From: Sclerodactyla briareus
Lineage: Eukaryota > Echinodermata > Holothuroidea > Dendrochirotida > Sclerodactylidae
Assembly (NCBI GenBank): GCA_026419785.1
Contig: JAODTK010002621.1
Span: forward strand, 134,501-198,500
Reading direction: 5' to 3'
DNA: 64,000 nt
This document shows, piece by piece, positions 45,470-54,917 of this stretch (position 1 is the stretch's first letter; each line of letters starts with the position of its first letter). The position numbers were made by a program, and so were the translations under genes. The notes beneath the pieces are model-generated. The model was not told the DNA's origin. It was given only the letters and a program-made list of their open reading frames with translations, and searched no databases.

Positions 45470-45675
45470 ATTTGTACTCATTATTGCCAGCAGGTGCGAA
45501 CATCCAGGGAGTTGTCAACCCGACCAACCATGGTTTTCCAAAGAGTGACGGCGATCCTGCGACGATCACTAGCGTGTCCGGTCATCCTACGTAGCAAGAA
45601 AACCGCCTTGTCCAGGTGGCCTGTGGGGACGGCCAAGTTACATGGACTGTCCTAGTCATGCCTTCCGTAATTTGA
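45470..45675 (+). CDS. HYR-like segment of gene 2, second
   Basis: One frame reads LPAGANIQGVVNPTNHGFPK, SDGDPATITSVSGHPT, a TAG, then NRLVQVACGDGQVTWTVLVM. HYR modules start CPA.I.VVV and end ...(F)..G...V.V.C.D....W.V.V; the VQVACGDGQ-W-TVLV end is a good match. The canonical first Cys is missing and one stop interrupts. Downstream to 45875 two frames remain open (one reads KIEEYVKWLNLPRIDPRPPL), which I cannot assign. No splice borders were fixed. Confidence 0.4.
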
Positions 45676-45944
45676 TGTGTATCAACGAAACGACACGAAC
45701 GTAAGATTGAGGAATATGTGAAATGGTTGAACCTACCACGTATCGATCCTCGACCACCACTCCAATATGCTATCCACCTACCGAGCCGGGACAATGCTGT
45801 ACTGGAGCTCCTCTGCAGAGCGAAGTCAGTGTGAAGCCTTGTTGCTATGCCCCGACTGCGCTCCCTCATTGACAGTAGTGTTAAGTGACATGTGATTTGA
45901 GCCGATAATGATTCCCATTTTTGTCAGAATCTTAAGTTTGCTTC

Positions 45945-46330
45945 CATTTGACAGCCTCCTCTAATAACTTCGAACTTAACATTACGAGCTCTAGTTGCTC
46001 AGTGATGTTATACTTCACGACTAGATAGTGTTTCTTCCAGACGCAATCGAATTGTATTTTCACTAATAGTTGTTTTTGTGCCTCCGTAATGGATTGGCTG
46101 CAGGGTAACACGTACTGCAGATGTTCCGAATATCTTGCACTATGTCGTACTACCATTACTATGACGCAACGAAGGTACGTGTCGGGGCAAGGGTAGAAGA
46201 CTTCGAGATAGGCGTAACGAACTCAATGTGTTTTAACGGGTTACCACAATAGGGCGCTTCTCCTCAGCTTTGAGTTGTGGTCCTGACCGGGACTTTGAAC
46301 AGGCACTCAATACGCGCTCCAATGTCTCCT
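45945..46330. repeat. Interspersed repeat G, copy 1
   Basis: It shares GTTATACTTCACG(A/C)CTAGAT(A/G)GTGTTTCT(T/G)CCAG, TTTTTGTGC(C)TCCGTA, GATGTTCCGAAT, GT(G)TCGGGGCA, and later ATAG(G)GCGC..CTCCTCA with 49610-49985. Read on the minus strand both encode TEAQK...W.KH.L.VKYN.T, so an old coding segment, perhaps of a transposon, is conserved in the frame. Confidence 0.65.
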
Positions 46331-47023
46331 CCGTCAATATAATAGCTTCAATCATTCCATGACCCCACCGATAAAAAAAAATAGCACACCAATGGTCAGC
46401 CACCCATAACTCCGGTTCCGCAATCGGTGAATTCTTTCCTTCAAAGCAACTAAAGAATCTGACAATTTACAACCTCGTACAACTTTAACAAATAGATTCC
46501 TAGAGTGTTTGCTATATCACTTATTGTGGTTAGTGGCTGCAGTCCATCCTTATTGAGTAAGATAAAACGAGACAGAAGATCATCTCGAAAACCATTGCAT
46601 AGGTGATATTCTTACGGAAATGAAGATTTCAAATTGCGACCTCTGCATGTATACGGGGTAGAAAAACACCTGATGGAGTGACAGAGCCTCACGAACGCTG
46701 TCGGAACAGATAGTCATCTTAAAGGGGTCTTGAACCCACATGAATGAATCATAGTTTGGTAATTTTTGTGCTATTTATGCAGGAATATTGCCACATCGCG
46801 TAATAACACACACGTGTAATCGTGTTTCTGAAGCCTTTCCGCCATGCAAGCCCTCCCGCGACTGAACTCGTTGGATCAACCGCATATATTTTTTTTTTTT
46901 TTTTAGATCCATCGATACGCCTGCTGTGTTTCAAACCAAAATGGTTTATTTGGCAAATCAAGAGACAATGTGAGCCTATCATGACCGTTTTTAACTTTTT
47001 CCGATTCCTCGTTTCCCGCTCAG
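46331..47023. other. Intron; no exon recognised
   Basis: A T run lies at 46889-46905 and an A run at 46372-46381. No exon recognised. Confidence 0.35.
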
Positions 47024-47196
47024 AGTACTGTACCACCGCTGACTCCACCAGCATACGGCTTCCTGTTTCAGGGTGGTACCTCATGGGCCAAACGTCTACC
47101 TACCGTGTAATCGTGGTAGCTACGAAGAGACCGAGTCAGAACGTTGCACTGAATGGCACCCCTGGTCGAATGGTTGACCGTTCCAAACATGTCATG
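47024..47196 (+). CDS. CCP/sushi exon 4 of gene 2
   Basis: A 173-base exon from TTTCCCGCTCAG to GTGAGT. The first frame reads YCTTADSTSIRLPVSGWYLM. The second, after a frame change near 47090, reads GPNVYLPCNRGSYEETESER, CTEWHPWSNG, a TGA, then PFQTCH. The CCP signature VY..C2NRGSY...ESERC3TEW..WSN..P..TC4 is clear. The short block QNVALNGTP in a third frame resembles a lectin start but is a shadow of the CCP frame. Splice sites and length agree with the other three CCP exons. Confidence 0.75.
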
Positions 47197-48738
47197 GTGA
47201 GTCACCCATGCTTTCAATCACGCCCAAACATTTGCGATGCATCAGGAGCCGGGCACTTCTGTGGAGTTTCGGTCATTCGTGGTAATATCTAGTTAGCAAA
47301 CATCGCCGCCTATTCAATTGACACCGGTTCATCTCTGCATGTCTTCTGATATTGTTAAGTTTTAAAACCATCAATACGAACATATTGACGATGGTAGGCC
47401 ACGCTGCCTGCCTGCCTAGTTCAAATTAAAAAAAAAAATAAGTGACTTACGGGAACTTGGTGCTCAAATTCACTCAAAACTGCAATAGTTGGAGTTTGCG
47501 AATTATTATTACTTGTTTTTCAAATTTTCCACACAATTCTTAGCATGAACTACCCTCTCGATTGCATTCTCCCAATTGTATCTCCTATTGTTTTGATCTA
47601 GGCCCGGCAATCCAACGCTAAAGGTCCTCATGCTGGATGACGCCGGTGTTGTAAAATGGCAGTACGCGCAGTTTTCCATTGTCTTCAGACGCGCTACCTG
47701 AGAATGTCCCGAAAGAGTACACAGACCGAGTTGATCACCCATTTAACGCACGAAATTTTATCAGCGTGTCATCCGTGTCCCACGGAAATTCTGCGTCAAT
47801 TTGTCCCCGGAGGAGTACTTAGCATCATACCGTAGATGGTCCGACACTTTAACGCAACTCCGAGGGTGATCGCGTGTCAGTCCGTGAGTGGGGGGACATT
47901 TTCAAATTGACTAACCATATATTGAGCAGCGTTTGCCTCTCCAGTATATAATAGCTCATGGTTTTGATCCATTTGTTGGTTTTCCCCTGTTTGGTCCAGT
48001 ATCACAACTATCAAACTAATATACTGTAATGTATTAGTCTATTACTGTTCGCAGCTGCCATTCACATAAACAATTTATTGATTCGAAGACAATTACTCGT
48101 TACAACTCATGTTTTTGAATCCGCTAGATCCACGTCGTGGGAAATGCATTTGCGATTGTTCGAATTTGTGGGGTGTTGTTTCATGCACAGCTTGATTGGC
48201 TGTTATTTTTTCCATGTTAACTTTCCCCTATTCCGATTTGCTTAAATTTGTTTGTTCCGTTTTCGAACTCGACTAGCGCTAATCTACCTTCTGACCTTCT
48301 CGACGCTGCCGACTTATTGTTGTTCCCGTGTTCAAGCTTCCACAATCCTTCGATCTATTTATTTGTTTTTTGCCGTACAGAGCTGCGTTTGTTGACCTGT
48401 TCTCAAGCTTTTGCTAGCTTCCTATTCAATGGGCTCATATCTATACCGAGTCTGCGTTGCGTTCCGTCTTGAAGCTTTAACTGCCCTTTTCCTTTCAGAG
48501 ATGAGCTGAGGACTTAATACTATAATGCCTGCCAGCTCCTTCCCTTGTGGCGATTCCTTCGGCTTTGTTCAACGATGGAACAAGTGTGAACAATTTCGTA
48601 TGGGAGGGAATGCCCCGCACGGATCATGTCGACGCTACATCCAGCTGCAACAGTAGCTACAATGACTGTGGTACCACCCTTGCGGTGCGTTATTGCTAAA
48701 CTCAAAGTGTAGATTTTACACAACGCTGTGTAACTGCA
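47197..48738. other. Intron; no exon recognised
   Basis: A 39-codon frame from an ATG at 48524 reads CGDSFGFVQRWNKCEQFRMG and has no family match. A T/C-rich stretch lies at 48230-48480. Confidence 0.3.
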
Positions 48739-48848
48739 CACCTATCCCGGTGTTGTTGTGCAGAAAATGTAAAGGTTGTGTGAAAAAATAAAAATTGTGA
48801 GATTAACACACTGATTAGGTAATTGTCCTACACACACCAGGATAGGTG
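48739..48848. mobile_element. MITE-like element, 15-base TIRs
   Basis: The left end is CACCTATCCCGGTGT (48739-48753). The right end is ACACCAGGATAGGTG (48834-48848), inverted with one mismatch. The interior is AT-rich and non-coding. TGTGTAACTGCA lies just outside the left TIR; no clear target duplication was seen. Confidence 0.6.
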
Positions 48849-49320
48849 AGCTAGTTAAAAACATTTTTTTCAAGAGTGTATCCTCGAAATAGTGAGCTGT
48901 GTTACATGTTACAAGAGATTAATCAGGAGGACCTATTTTGAATCTCATATCTTCGTGAAGCTTGTGATCAGTTGCCGTGCAAGAAATCCACTACACTATT
49001 GAATATCCACTCCGTTTAATCATCAAGTATTAGTCCCTGCATGCGTGATCCCTTCGGAGACGTGACATAACCTGTTTTTAACAAGCCCATGCTGTACTCA
49101 TGAAGTCGATGCCTGGAGTATGAATGCCGTTCGTATCCCTAACAGCGCCTCACTGACCCTATGGTCTAAGTGGACCACTGCCGAATAAGCATCTTCACAG
49201 CTTAAACAGCTCGGGGGTATAGGGGAAATCCTCACCATAGCACTAGTCATCACGTTTTTGAAACAGCTAGTAGAACACTACCATTTCATCCCATCTATCC
49301 GGATATCATTGTTGATAAGT

Positions 49321-49373
49321 TGTGTGTGTGGAGGGGGGGGGGGGGGGGAGAGGGGGGGGGGAGGGGGGGGGGA
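49321..49373 (+). repeat. Long interrupted G tract
   Basis: GTGTGTGTGG followed by three G runs of about 10 or more bases separated by single A or AGA. This gives high G-quadruplex potential and a likely site of length error. Confidence 0.85.
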
Positions 49374-49609
49374 TCTGTGGAGCTTTGTGTGCTGGTAGAT
49401 GAGTAGTTTTGTCAGGGGATTTCCGAAGATTGTTTTTGTTTGCATCAATAAACAACACCGTTTTCGTGGAAACGTCTACCAGCCAGGTACCCTAATCCCC
49501 TATGACCTTTGACCATACATTATCATCTCATTGAATGTAGAAAATTTTATTGGGAGACATGATTCGCATTTTGTCAGAATAATAAAAACGATTCTTGTTC
49601 GACAGCCCC

Positions 49610-49985
49610 CATCTAGTTCCTAGTTTCACACTGATTAAGCTATAGTTCTCTTCGTGAGGTTATACTTCACGCCTAGATGGTGTTTCTGCCAGCTGCAATC
49701 TAAATATTTGGCTTTTTGTGCTTCCGTATTTAATCGGCTGGCTTTCAATGTATTATCAGTGTTTTCCGAAGCAGTAACACTCACTGAAGATGTTCCGAAT
49801 CGTGTACCGGTGACACTAGAGGGTCTACGAAACAACAACGCTGGTGGGGCATATGCGTCGGGGCATGAATGTTTTTCCACATAACCGTATTACACAAAAT
49901 AGCGCACCTCCTCACTTTGAACTTGTGTTCTCTGACGCATTCTCAACACTGTACACTATACGCGTATTATAATCATCTCCAGTTT
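49610..49985. repeat. Interspersed repeat G, copy 2
   Basis: It is the counterpart of 45945-46330, in the same orientation and about 3.66 kb downstream, so the two copies bracket CCP exon 4. The minus-strand reading NTEAQK...SWQKHHLGVKYNLT parallels copy 1. The 3' boxes ATAGCGCACCTCCTCA and CACTATACGCG are also shared. Confidence 0.65.
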
Positions 49986-50139
49986 ATATGAAGGTTCCAT
50001 GGTTTTTACCCAGTACATTCCGTACTCTTTGTATGCGTCCATGTTCGATTGAGACCACACCACGAAATATGCGCTCGCAGTAGGCTATTCCAATCAAACA
50101 CAATCAAATAGCCTACCTCAAAGTCATACAAAAATGTGG
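49986..50139. other. Intron with a small hairpin
   Basis: TAGGCTATT (50081-50089) pairs with AAATAGCCTA (50107-50116). Confidence 0.4.
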
Positions 50140-50300
50140 GGTGAACTCGTTTCGTGTGAATGTATCTGTGAGGCATTTGTGCTACTGTGATCCACAATTA
50201 GTAGGATAAGTGAAGCTGATCGGCTGGCATGGTCAAGCTTGCGCTCACAACACGATGGCACTGGTCCTAACTGTGAGCTGTGTCCACCAGGATACGCCTA
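50140..50300 (+). CDS. Laminin-type EGF-like segment of gene 2
   Basis: One frame reads VRHLCYCDPQLVG, then after a TAA GWHGQACAHNTM. Another frame, from about 50256, reads HDGTGPNCELCPPGYA to a TAG. Laminin-EGF modules run C.CD..G......G.C.C..NT.G..CE.CPPGY, so the order and the CELCPPGY ending fit well. Two frame changes are needed and the borders are unknown. Its place directly before the ZP exon agrees with ZP proteins carrying EGF modules at that point. Confidence 0.45.
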
Positions 50301-50789
50301 GTCAGTTATAACTAAAATAGTTTAATATTACTTCCCCGATTGGCAATTTGCTTTCCTCCCAATATTGGCAATCGGTACGCTCTTCAAGACTCGTAATCAG
50401 GTAATGCCCATAGTAATTGTGACACTATCAATGCTGATATTAGACCTAATATAATCCTCAACACCACCGCAATGAGCAGACTTTCTCCTGTGGGGCACGG
50501 ACACATATTCTCTCCGACTCGTGTTTGCGGTCGCAAATTCTATCTTAATTCATTACTGACAACATTTTATTGAAATGTTCATCTGATCTTGGACTTGAAC
50601 AGCAAATCCTAAACATGCTATCAAATTCCCGTAGAATAGCTCCATGCTTCCCCTATAAGTAGTGGAGCACGATATATCTATTTTCTCAAGACTTGTACAC
50701 AACTTGTAATACATCAGTTCGTCGTTTTTTTTCTCTTTAACAAACCTACGTCCTGCGAGTAAGAATACGGACCTTTCACTACGCCTATT
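50301..50789. other. Intron; no exon recognised
   Basis: A short CCCAATATTGG dyad is near 50358. A minus-strand frame over 50553-50837 matches nothing. Confidence 0.3.
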
Positions 50790-51246
50790 AGTGGTGACAC
50801 ACAATGAAAAGAACAGGCAATAGTGTGCAGGAAACACAAGTCCGTGGTATTATTCGTCCTCATGTTGATCAGGTCACCAATCAGCTGCTTTATTCTACCT
50901 GTGACCCATAACGACTCGTCGCAGTGACGACCAACGTCGCCATCATCGTGAATGTTGCGTTGCCTTCGACCAGAACAGGCGAGTGTCTTCCTCCGCCGTG
51001 CTGCAAGATACACTTCTTAAGGAAGTCGCGGGCTAGTGAAAATATGCCCCTCTTTTGGAGCCATGGGCTGACTCTAACCTACGATACACCCTATACAGCC
51101 TCATGGACGCCGTGGTAACCAACAGCGACATCTTCTTGAAGGCACAGGTCAACAATGTCCAAGCAGTTGGAGTATATCCTTTGAACTGCTATGCACACCG
51201 ACTGCCGACAGCAACGATCCCAATCAATATGAAGCTGACAATAACG
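50790..51246 (+). CDS. ZP-domain exon of gene 2 (ZP-N end and linker)
   Basis: The 3' end at donor GGTATCT is clear; the 5' end (acceptor CGCCTATTAG) is approximate. Successive frames read an NEKN-like segment (aligned to NEKMVYSNT of gene 1), REC-CVAFDQNRRVSSAVLQDT and LLKEVAG. Later comes SDIFLKAQVNNVQAVGVYPL with NCYA, and after one missing base near 51195 TPTADSNDPNQYE. The last two blocks are the textbook NCYATPT.D.NDP.QY element that precedes ZP-C. The first blocks align with the gene 1 exon at 7614-8008. Several single-base changes break the frame, but no in-domain deletion is seen. Confidence 0.75.
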
Positions 51247-51484
51247 GTATCTATATTTCTTCAGTCAGTGATGTCAAGATATAGTAATGGCTGGTCCATT
51301 TGTCCTTCTTTTGCCTTGTTTCAGAGACTGGTGAGTTATAATGTAACTGCCAGTCAGTTATGCTAACAGGTAGAGTGGTCAGTTTTCTTCTTTTTTGTCC
51401 TTTGTGGCGGTTCTGTGTGTTTATCCTGTCAGTCACTGTTGGTAATCTTGTACGGGCACGCTAGATTGCCATCCTCATTCTTGA

Positions 51485-52170
51485 TGGGAAAAGGGCATAA
51501 GGTGTAACTGTCTATCAGTTTTGCAGTTTTTAACAGAATGTATGGTGTAACTGTCTATCAGTCGCACACTCTGATCAAAAGTGAAAGATTAACAGTGTGT
51601 TCAGTTCGAACTTAACTACTCAGAAAAGGGTAAGGTGTAACTGTGTATAAGTTTGCAATTATCGATCAGAAAAGTGTCAGGTGTAACTGTGTATCATTTT
51701 GCAATTATCGATCAGGAAAGTTGTAAAGATGTAACAGTAATGTATCAGTCCGCAACTATTATTCAGAGAAGTGAAAGATGTAACAGTGTGTATCAGTTCG
51801 CAATTAATAATCAAAAAAGTGTAGGGGGGGCTGTCCTATCAGTTTTGCAATTAACATCAGAAGTGTCAGGTGTAACTGTGTATCAGTTTGCAATTAATCG
51901 ATCAGAGAAAGTGTGAGATGTTACAGTGTGTATCAGTTCGTAATTATGAATCAGAAAAATGTAAGGTGTAACTTGTATTCAGTTCGCCATGTCTTGATCA
52001 TAAAAGTGTAAGATGTAACATGTGTATGGCGTTGCAATTGTTGGTCAGAAAAGTGTAAGATGTAACAGTGTGTATTAGTAGGCATTGTTGGGTCAGGACA
52101 GTGAGATGTAACAGTGTGTGTTCAGTTCTCAATTTTCGATCAGAAAAGTGTGAGGTTTCTATCAGTTTTA
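51485..52170. repeat. Minisatellite in ZP intron, about 47-base unit, 14-15 copies
   Basis: The unit is GTGTAAGGTGTAACTGTGTA then TCAGTTTGCAATTATCGATC then AGAAAA, with variants. Two types tend to alternate: one has GGTGTAACTGTGTATCAGTTT, the other GATGTAACAGTGTGTATCAG. A related phrase, CTTGTACGGGC(A/G)(C/G)GC(T/C)AG, lies just before (51447-51467) and after (52232-52252) the array. It lies wholly within the intron between two ZP exons. Confidence 0.85.
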
Positions 52171-52565
52171 CACGTGACCGGTTGCGCTTCTTTTCCTGGT
52201 CAGCGTACAGTTAACTGTGGGTCCACTGATGCAAACCTTGTACGGGCGGGCCAGTTGTGTGTCACCACCCGATACCCATATCCCCATCAGTAACGCCTGA
52301 TGAATACATTTTCGTGCAGTCACACGTCATAACATTGAGATGATAATACACGGTATCCTAATAATTACCTTATTACGAGTGGCAGTTGAGTTTCAATAGT
52401 TCTTCTTGGGCCAAAGGATACGCCCAATGGTAGTATGTGGCGAATAGTCGAGTAAGCCAGAGCTTGCAGAGTTGGCGGCACTTGCATATATTATCTTTAA
52501 ACAGAGATGGTCAAGGTGATAAGTGTAAATTTTTAGTCAGTTTGCTAACTAATATCTGATTTCAG
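52171..52565. other. Intron before the ZP-C exon
   Basis: It starts with the right-hand copy of the CTTGTACGGGC flank. Nothing else recognised. Confidence 0.4.
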
Positions 52566-52692
52566 CCCAACAGAGTGTCCACGTCCATGTACGCATCTGC
52601 GCTGAGTAGTGTGTCTCCGGATGGAAAGCCGACTTTTACCTTTCCCCCCAAAGTCCAAAGCGTTCCGGTTCAGCAATCCCTCGAGCCAGTCG
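52566..52692 (+). CDS. ZP-C exon 1 of gene 2
   Basis: A 127-base exon with acceptor TGATTTCAG and donor GGTAAAT. One frame is open throughout: PNRVSTSMYASALSSVSPDG, then KPTFTFPPKVQSVPVQQSLE and PV. The pattern YA..LSSVS.D.K, a Phe-rich stretch and KVQS match gene 1 exon 10540-10652 and the start of ZP-C. The 3' phase is the same in both genes. A second frame reads SVHVHVRICAE, but the paralogue supports the first. Confidence 0.65.
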
Positions 52693-53994
52693 GTAAATCA
52701 CGTAACATTTACAATTCACAACCCTAGTAATGTTTTTCACCCTCTACAGCGCCCGTCTATGCAATGATGAGCGCCTACTAGTCTGAGCAAGGTAAACGAA
52801 TAGAGCCTAGAACTCTGGATTATCAGCTTTCAACCAGTCGTGGTCGTGACCATAACTTCGTTGTCAATGCTTTTGGCGGGAGGCGTCAAAGGGGAGATAT
52901 GTTCAGTATGTCAGTTCTGATTTCCAGTGTTATGATAGAATAAATTATGAGGTCGCTATTTTAGATAGTTTTGAATATCTAGATTAGGCAAAAGGAAAGT
53001 CCATTTTAATGGCCATCATTTAAAAAGTCGAATTGTTTAGCTTTCCGCTCTTGTTCCATACGCGCGTTGCAAGGCAATTTCCATATCTTTTTGGAATTAA
53101 CCTACTGATCCTATTACAGGGTGGGCAGCCAGCGGGAAGAGAGGAAGAAGTGGGCATGCCTACTCTGTTCGAAGTCCTGGGCCCTCCTCCTCTCTCGCGG
53201 AAATTTACACACCCCGACGAGGTCTTCCGATCGCCATTAATTATTTCCCACATCTTCATGAAAATTCTTATTCAGAGCTGAAAAATGTTCTCCTGGTTCG
53301 AGTTTGAAACAAGTGTACCCATCCCATCTTCCTACAAACCTTACAATCGGGCATATTAGATTGGTTTGATACGCCCATGAATATTTTTGAAAAATCCCGG
53401 TGGAAGAGATTACTTACAAACTCTGTTGGGGAGGGTGAACGTCTCGCTCGAAGAGTCTGCTACTGTTTTGCCTGGCAGCCTTGGAACGACTTTCAGTGAA
53501 CCCGATGCAAAATTCGTTAAATTGGTCTGCTCTTATGGGACGCAAATAAACCCGCAAACCCACATTTTCTGTGCGATTATCGCGAATACTCTTTCTTGGT
53601 GGAGGCAATGTGGAACATATCTGCCTGAGCGCCTAGTCTAGTGGATGTCACTGAAGTAACAAGTCTTTTCACATTGTGGTGGGATTTTGGTTTTTATTAG
53701 AGAGAGAAAATGTAAAGGAGTATTAGAAAGACTGGAAACTAAAAAATGCGGTTTTGACATAGAGGGTAGGGGGTGTAATTCTCGGAAATTCCCGATCAGT
53801 CCTGGACCACCCCGTCTGGGAACTTGGACCCCCGTCGTGGAACTTGGAGCCCCCGTCGGGAAAATCTTGTCGCCACCACTGCATATTAATGACATCGAAT
53901 ATGCCGCGATGCTTAATTGATTGTCAATCAGTGAATCTTTATATCGGGGGGTGTGCGCAAAATAACCTAGCATCTGTTTAAATCAATATTCCAG
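52693..53994. other. Intron of gene 2 ZP; element end at about 53885
   Basis: On the minus strand CAGTGGTGGCGACAAGATTTT (ending near 53882 on +) looks like the end of a TIR element, but no partner end was found. A + frame near 53440-53610 reads SATVLPGSLGTTFSEPDAKF and is discussed under rejected items. Confidence 0.35.
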
Positions 53995-54170
53995 ATATTC
54001 GTCCACTGCAATTTGAAGATATGTGCCAGTCGGGCATTGCTGGGTGGAGGAGGAGATTTTGTGGGGTCGGGGATAGTGACCACCACGCCGCAGTCCTTGC
54101 GGGCTACGCAGCTCACCGCGACCAAGACGTGCTGGCTGGTCCAATCAGGTCCGCCATCGTCGAGAAACAG
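53995..54170 (+). CDS. ZP-C exon 2 of gene 2: HC...C motif and basic cleavage site
   Basis: A 176-base exon from CAATATTCCAG to GTATAA. One frame begins IFVHCNLKICAS, the highly conserved V.(F/Y)HC.(V/L).(I/V)C strand of ZP-C. A second frame, open across the whole exon and in phase with the preceding exon, carries WRRRFCGVGDSDHHAAVLAG and DQDVLAGPIRSAIVEKQ. The RRR and the later GPI resemble the basic cleavage site and following stretch of ZP precursors. A one-base change near 54030 would join the two. In ZP proteins cleavage here frees the polymerising ectodomain. A transmembrane exon should follow but was not found. Confidence 0.65.
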
Positions 54171-54816
54171 GTATAAACAGATATATCTGCATTATGAAGC
54201 ATAATTTTCTACATTCCACCCAGGACCCGATACCCATACCCGCAATATGAAATGCATCGCTCTTACGATATCGAGTTATACATTATATGCCTCTTTTTCG
54301 ACCTACCGCTTTCCAACCAGGCGAGCCTCCAGCGGCACATATTGAAACTCACCGTATTATACAGTACTTCGTTGCCCAGTTACCGAAATCCCTCGCCCTA
54401 ATTTCTGTACGTCGGCCCTTGTTTGACTAATAATGTTTCCATGCGTTCGCTAACTTTTGAAGTCAGGTGTATGAATTCGGGTCTAAAGATTTCCCTCTCG
54501 AAATTTTACCTGTCTTGAATCTTTGTTCGTGCATGAGTTTATCGGAGATTCTGTCTATTCGAATCGCGCGCATCTGAATCGTCGCCAATTTGCATTAAGT
54601 CGGGAGAGCGAGGGCTCTAGTTTTCCAAGTCACGACTCAAAGTCACAACTCGTGCACGCGAGAGAGCACATTTCATATCGATGTAATTTCGGTATATACA
54701 TCATCGAAAAAGAAAAAACACAAGAACAAAACGCATGCACATTGTTGGTGGTCGTATCAAATCAGATTACTTCCGCCTCAGCATGTGGATAAGCTCCGGA
54801 TCAATATACTTCGATC
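54171..54816. other. Downstream of last gene 2 exon; no transmembrane exon
   Basis: Ordinary sequence. A frame at 54523-54792 has no motif or hydrophobic helix. Confidence 0.35.
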
Positions 54817-54882
54817 GTTTTCCACTGTTTCACGCAACCCACATGTAAAGGTGAGCACGTTGTGAGTTGTAAAATAATAGTG

Positions 54883-54917
<35 letters not shown>

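Larger units (their letters stand above)
26742..54170 (+). other. Gene 2 (inferred span): lectin-CCP-HYR-EGF-ZP protein
   Basis: Same-strand exons in order: lectin-like (26.7-28.4 kb), CCP x3 (31172, 32848, 35438), HYR-like (40.7, 45.5 kb), CCP (47024), laminin-EGF-like (50.2 kb), ZP (50.8-51.2, 52566, 53995). All the modules are extracellular, and CCP, HYR, lectin and ZP modules often combine in echinoderm and lancelet proteins. That they form one transcript is inference; two adjacent genes are possible. First exon, signal peptide and transmembrane exon were not identified. No transmembrane exon like that of gene 1 is seen between 54.2 and 64.0 kb. Confidence 0.45.

Noticed and set aside
47130..47196. 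Lectin start QNVALNGTP in CCP exon 4
   Set aside because: The alternative frame gives a full CCP second half with correct Cys and Trp spacing, so this is a shadow.
53440..53610. HYR-like reading LPGSLGTTFSEPDAKFVKLV
   Set aside because: It would fall between two ZP-C exons that must be adjacent in the protein, and has no splice support. The resemblance is weak.
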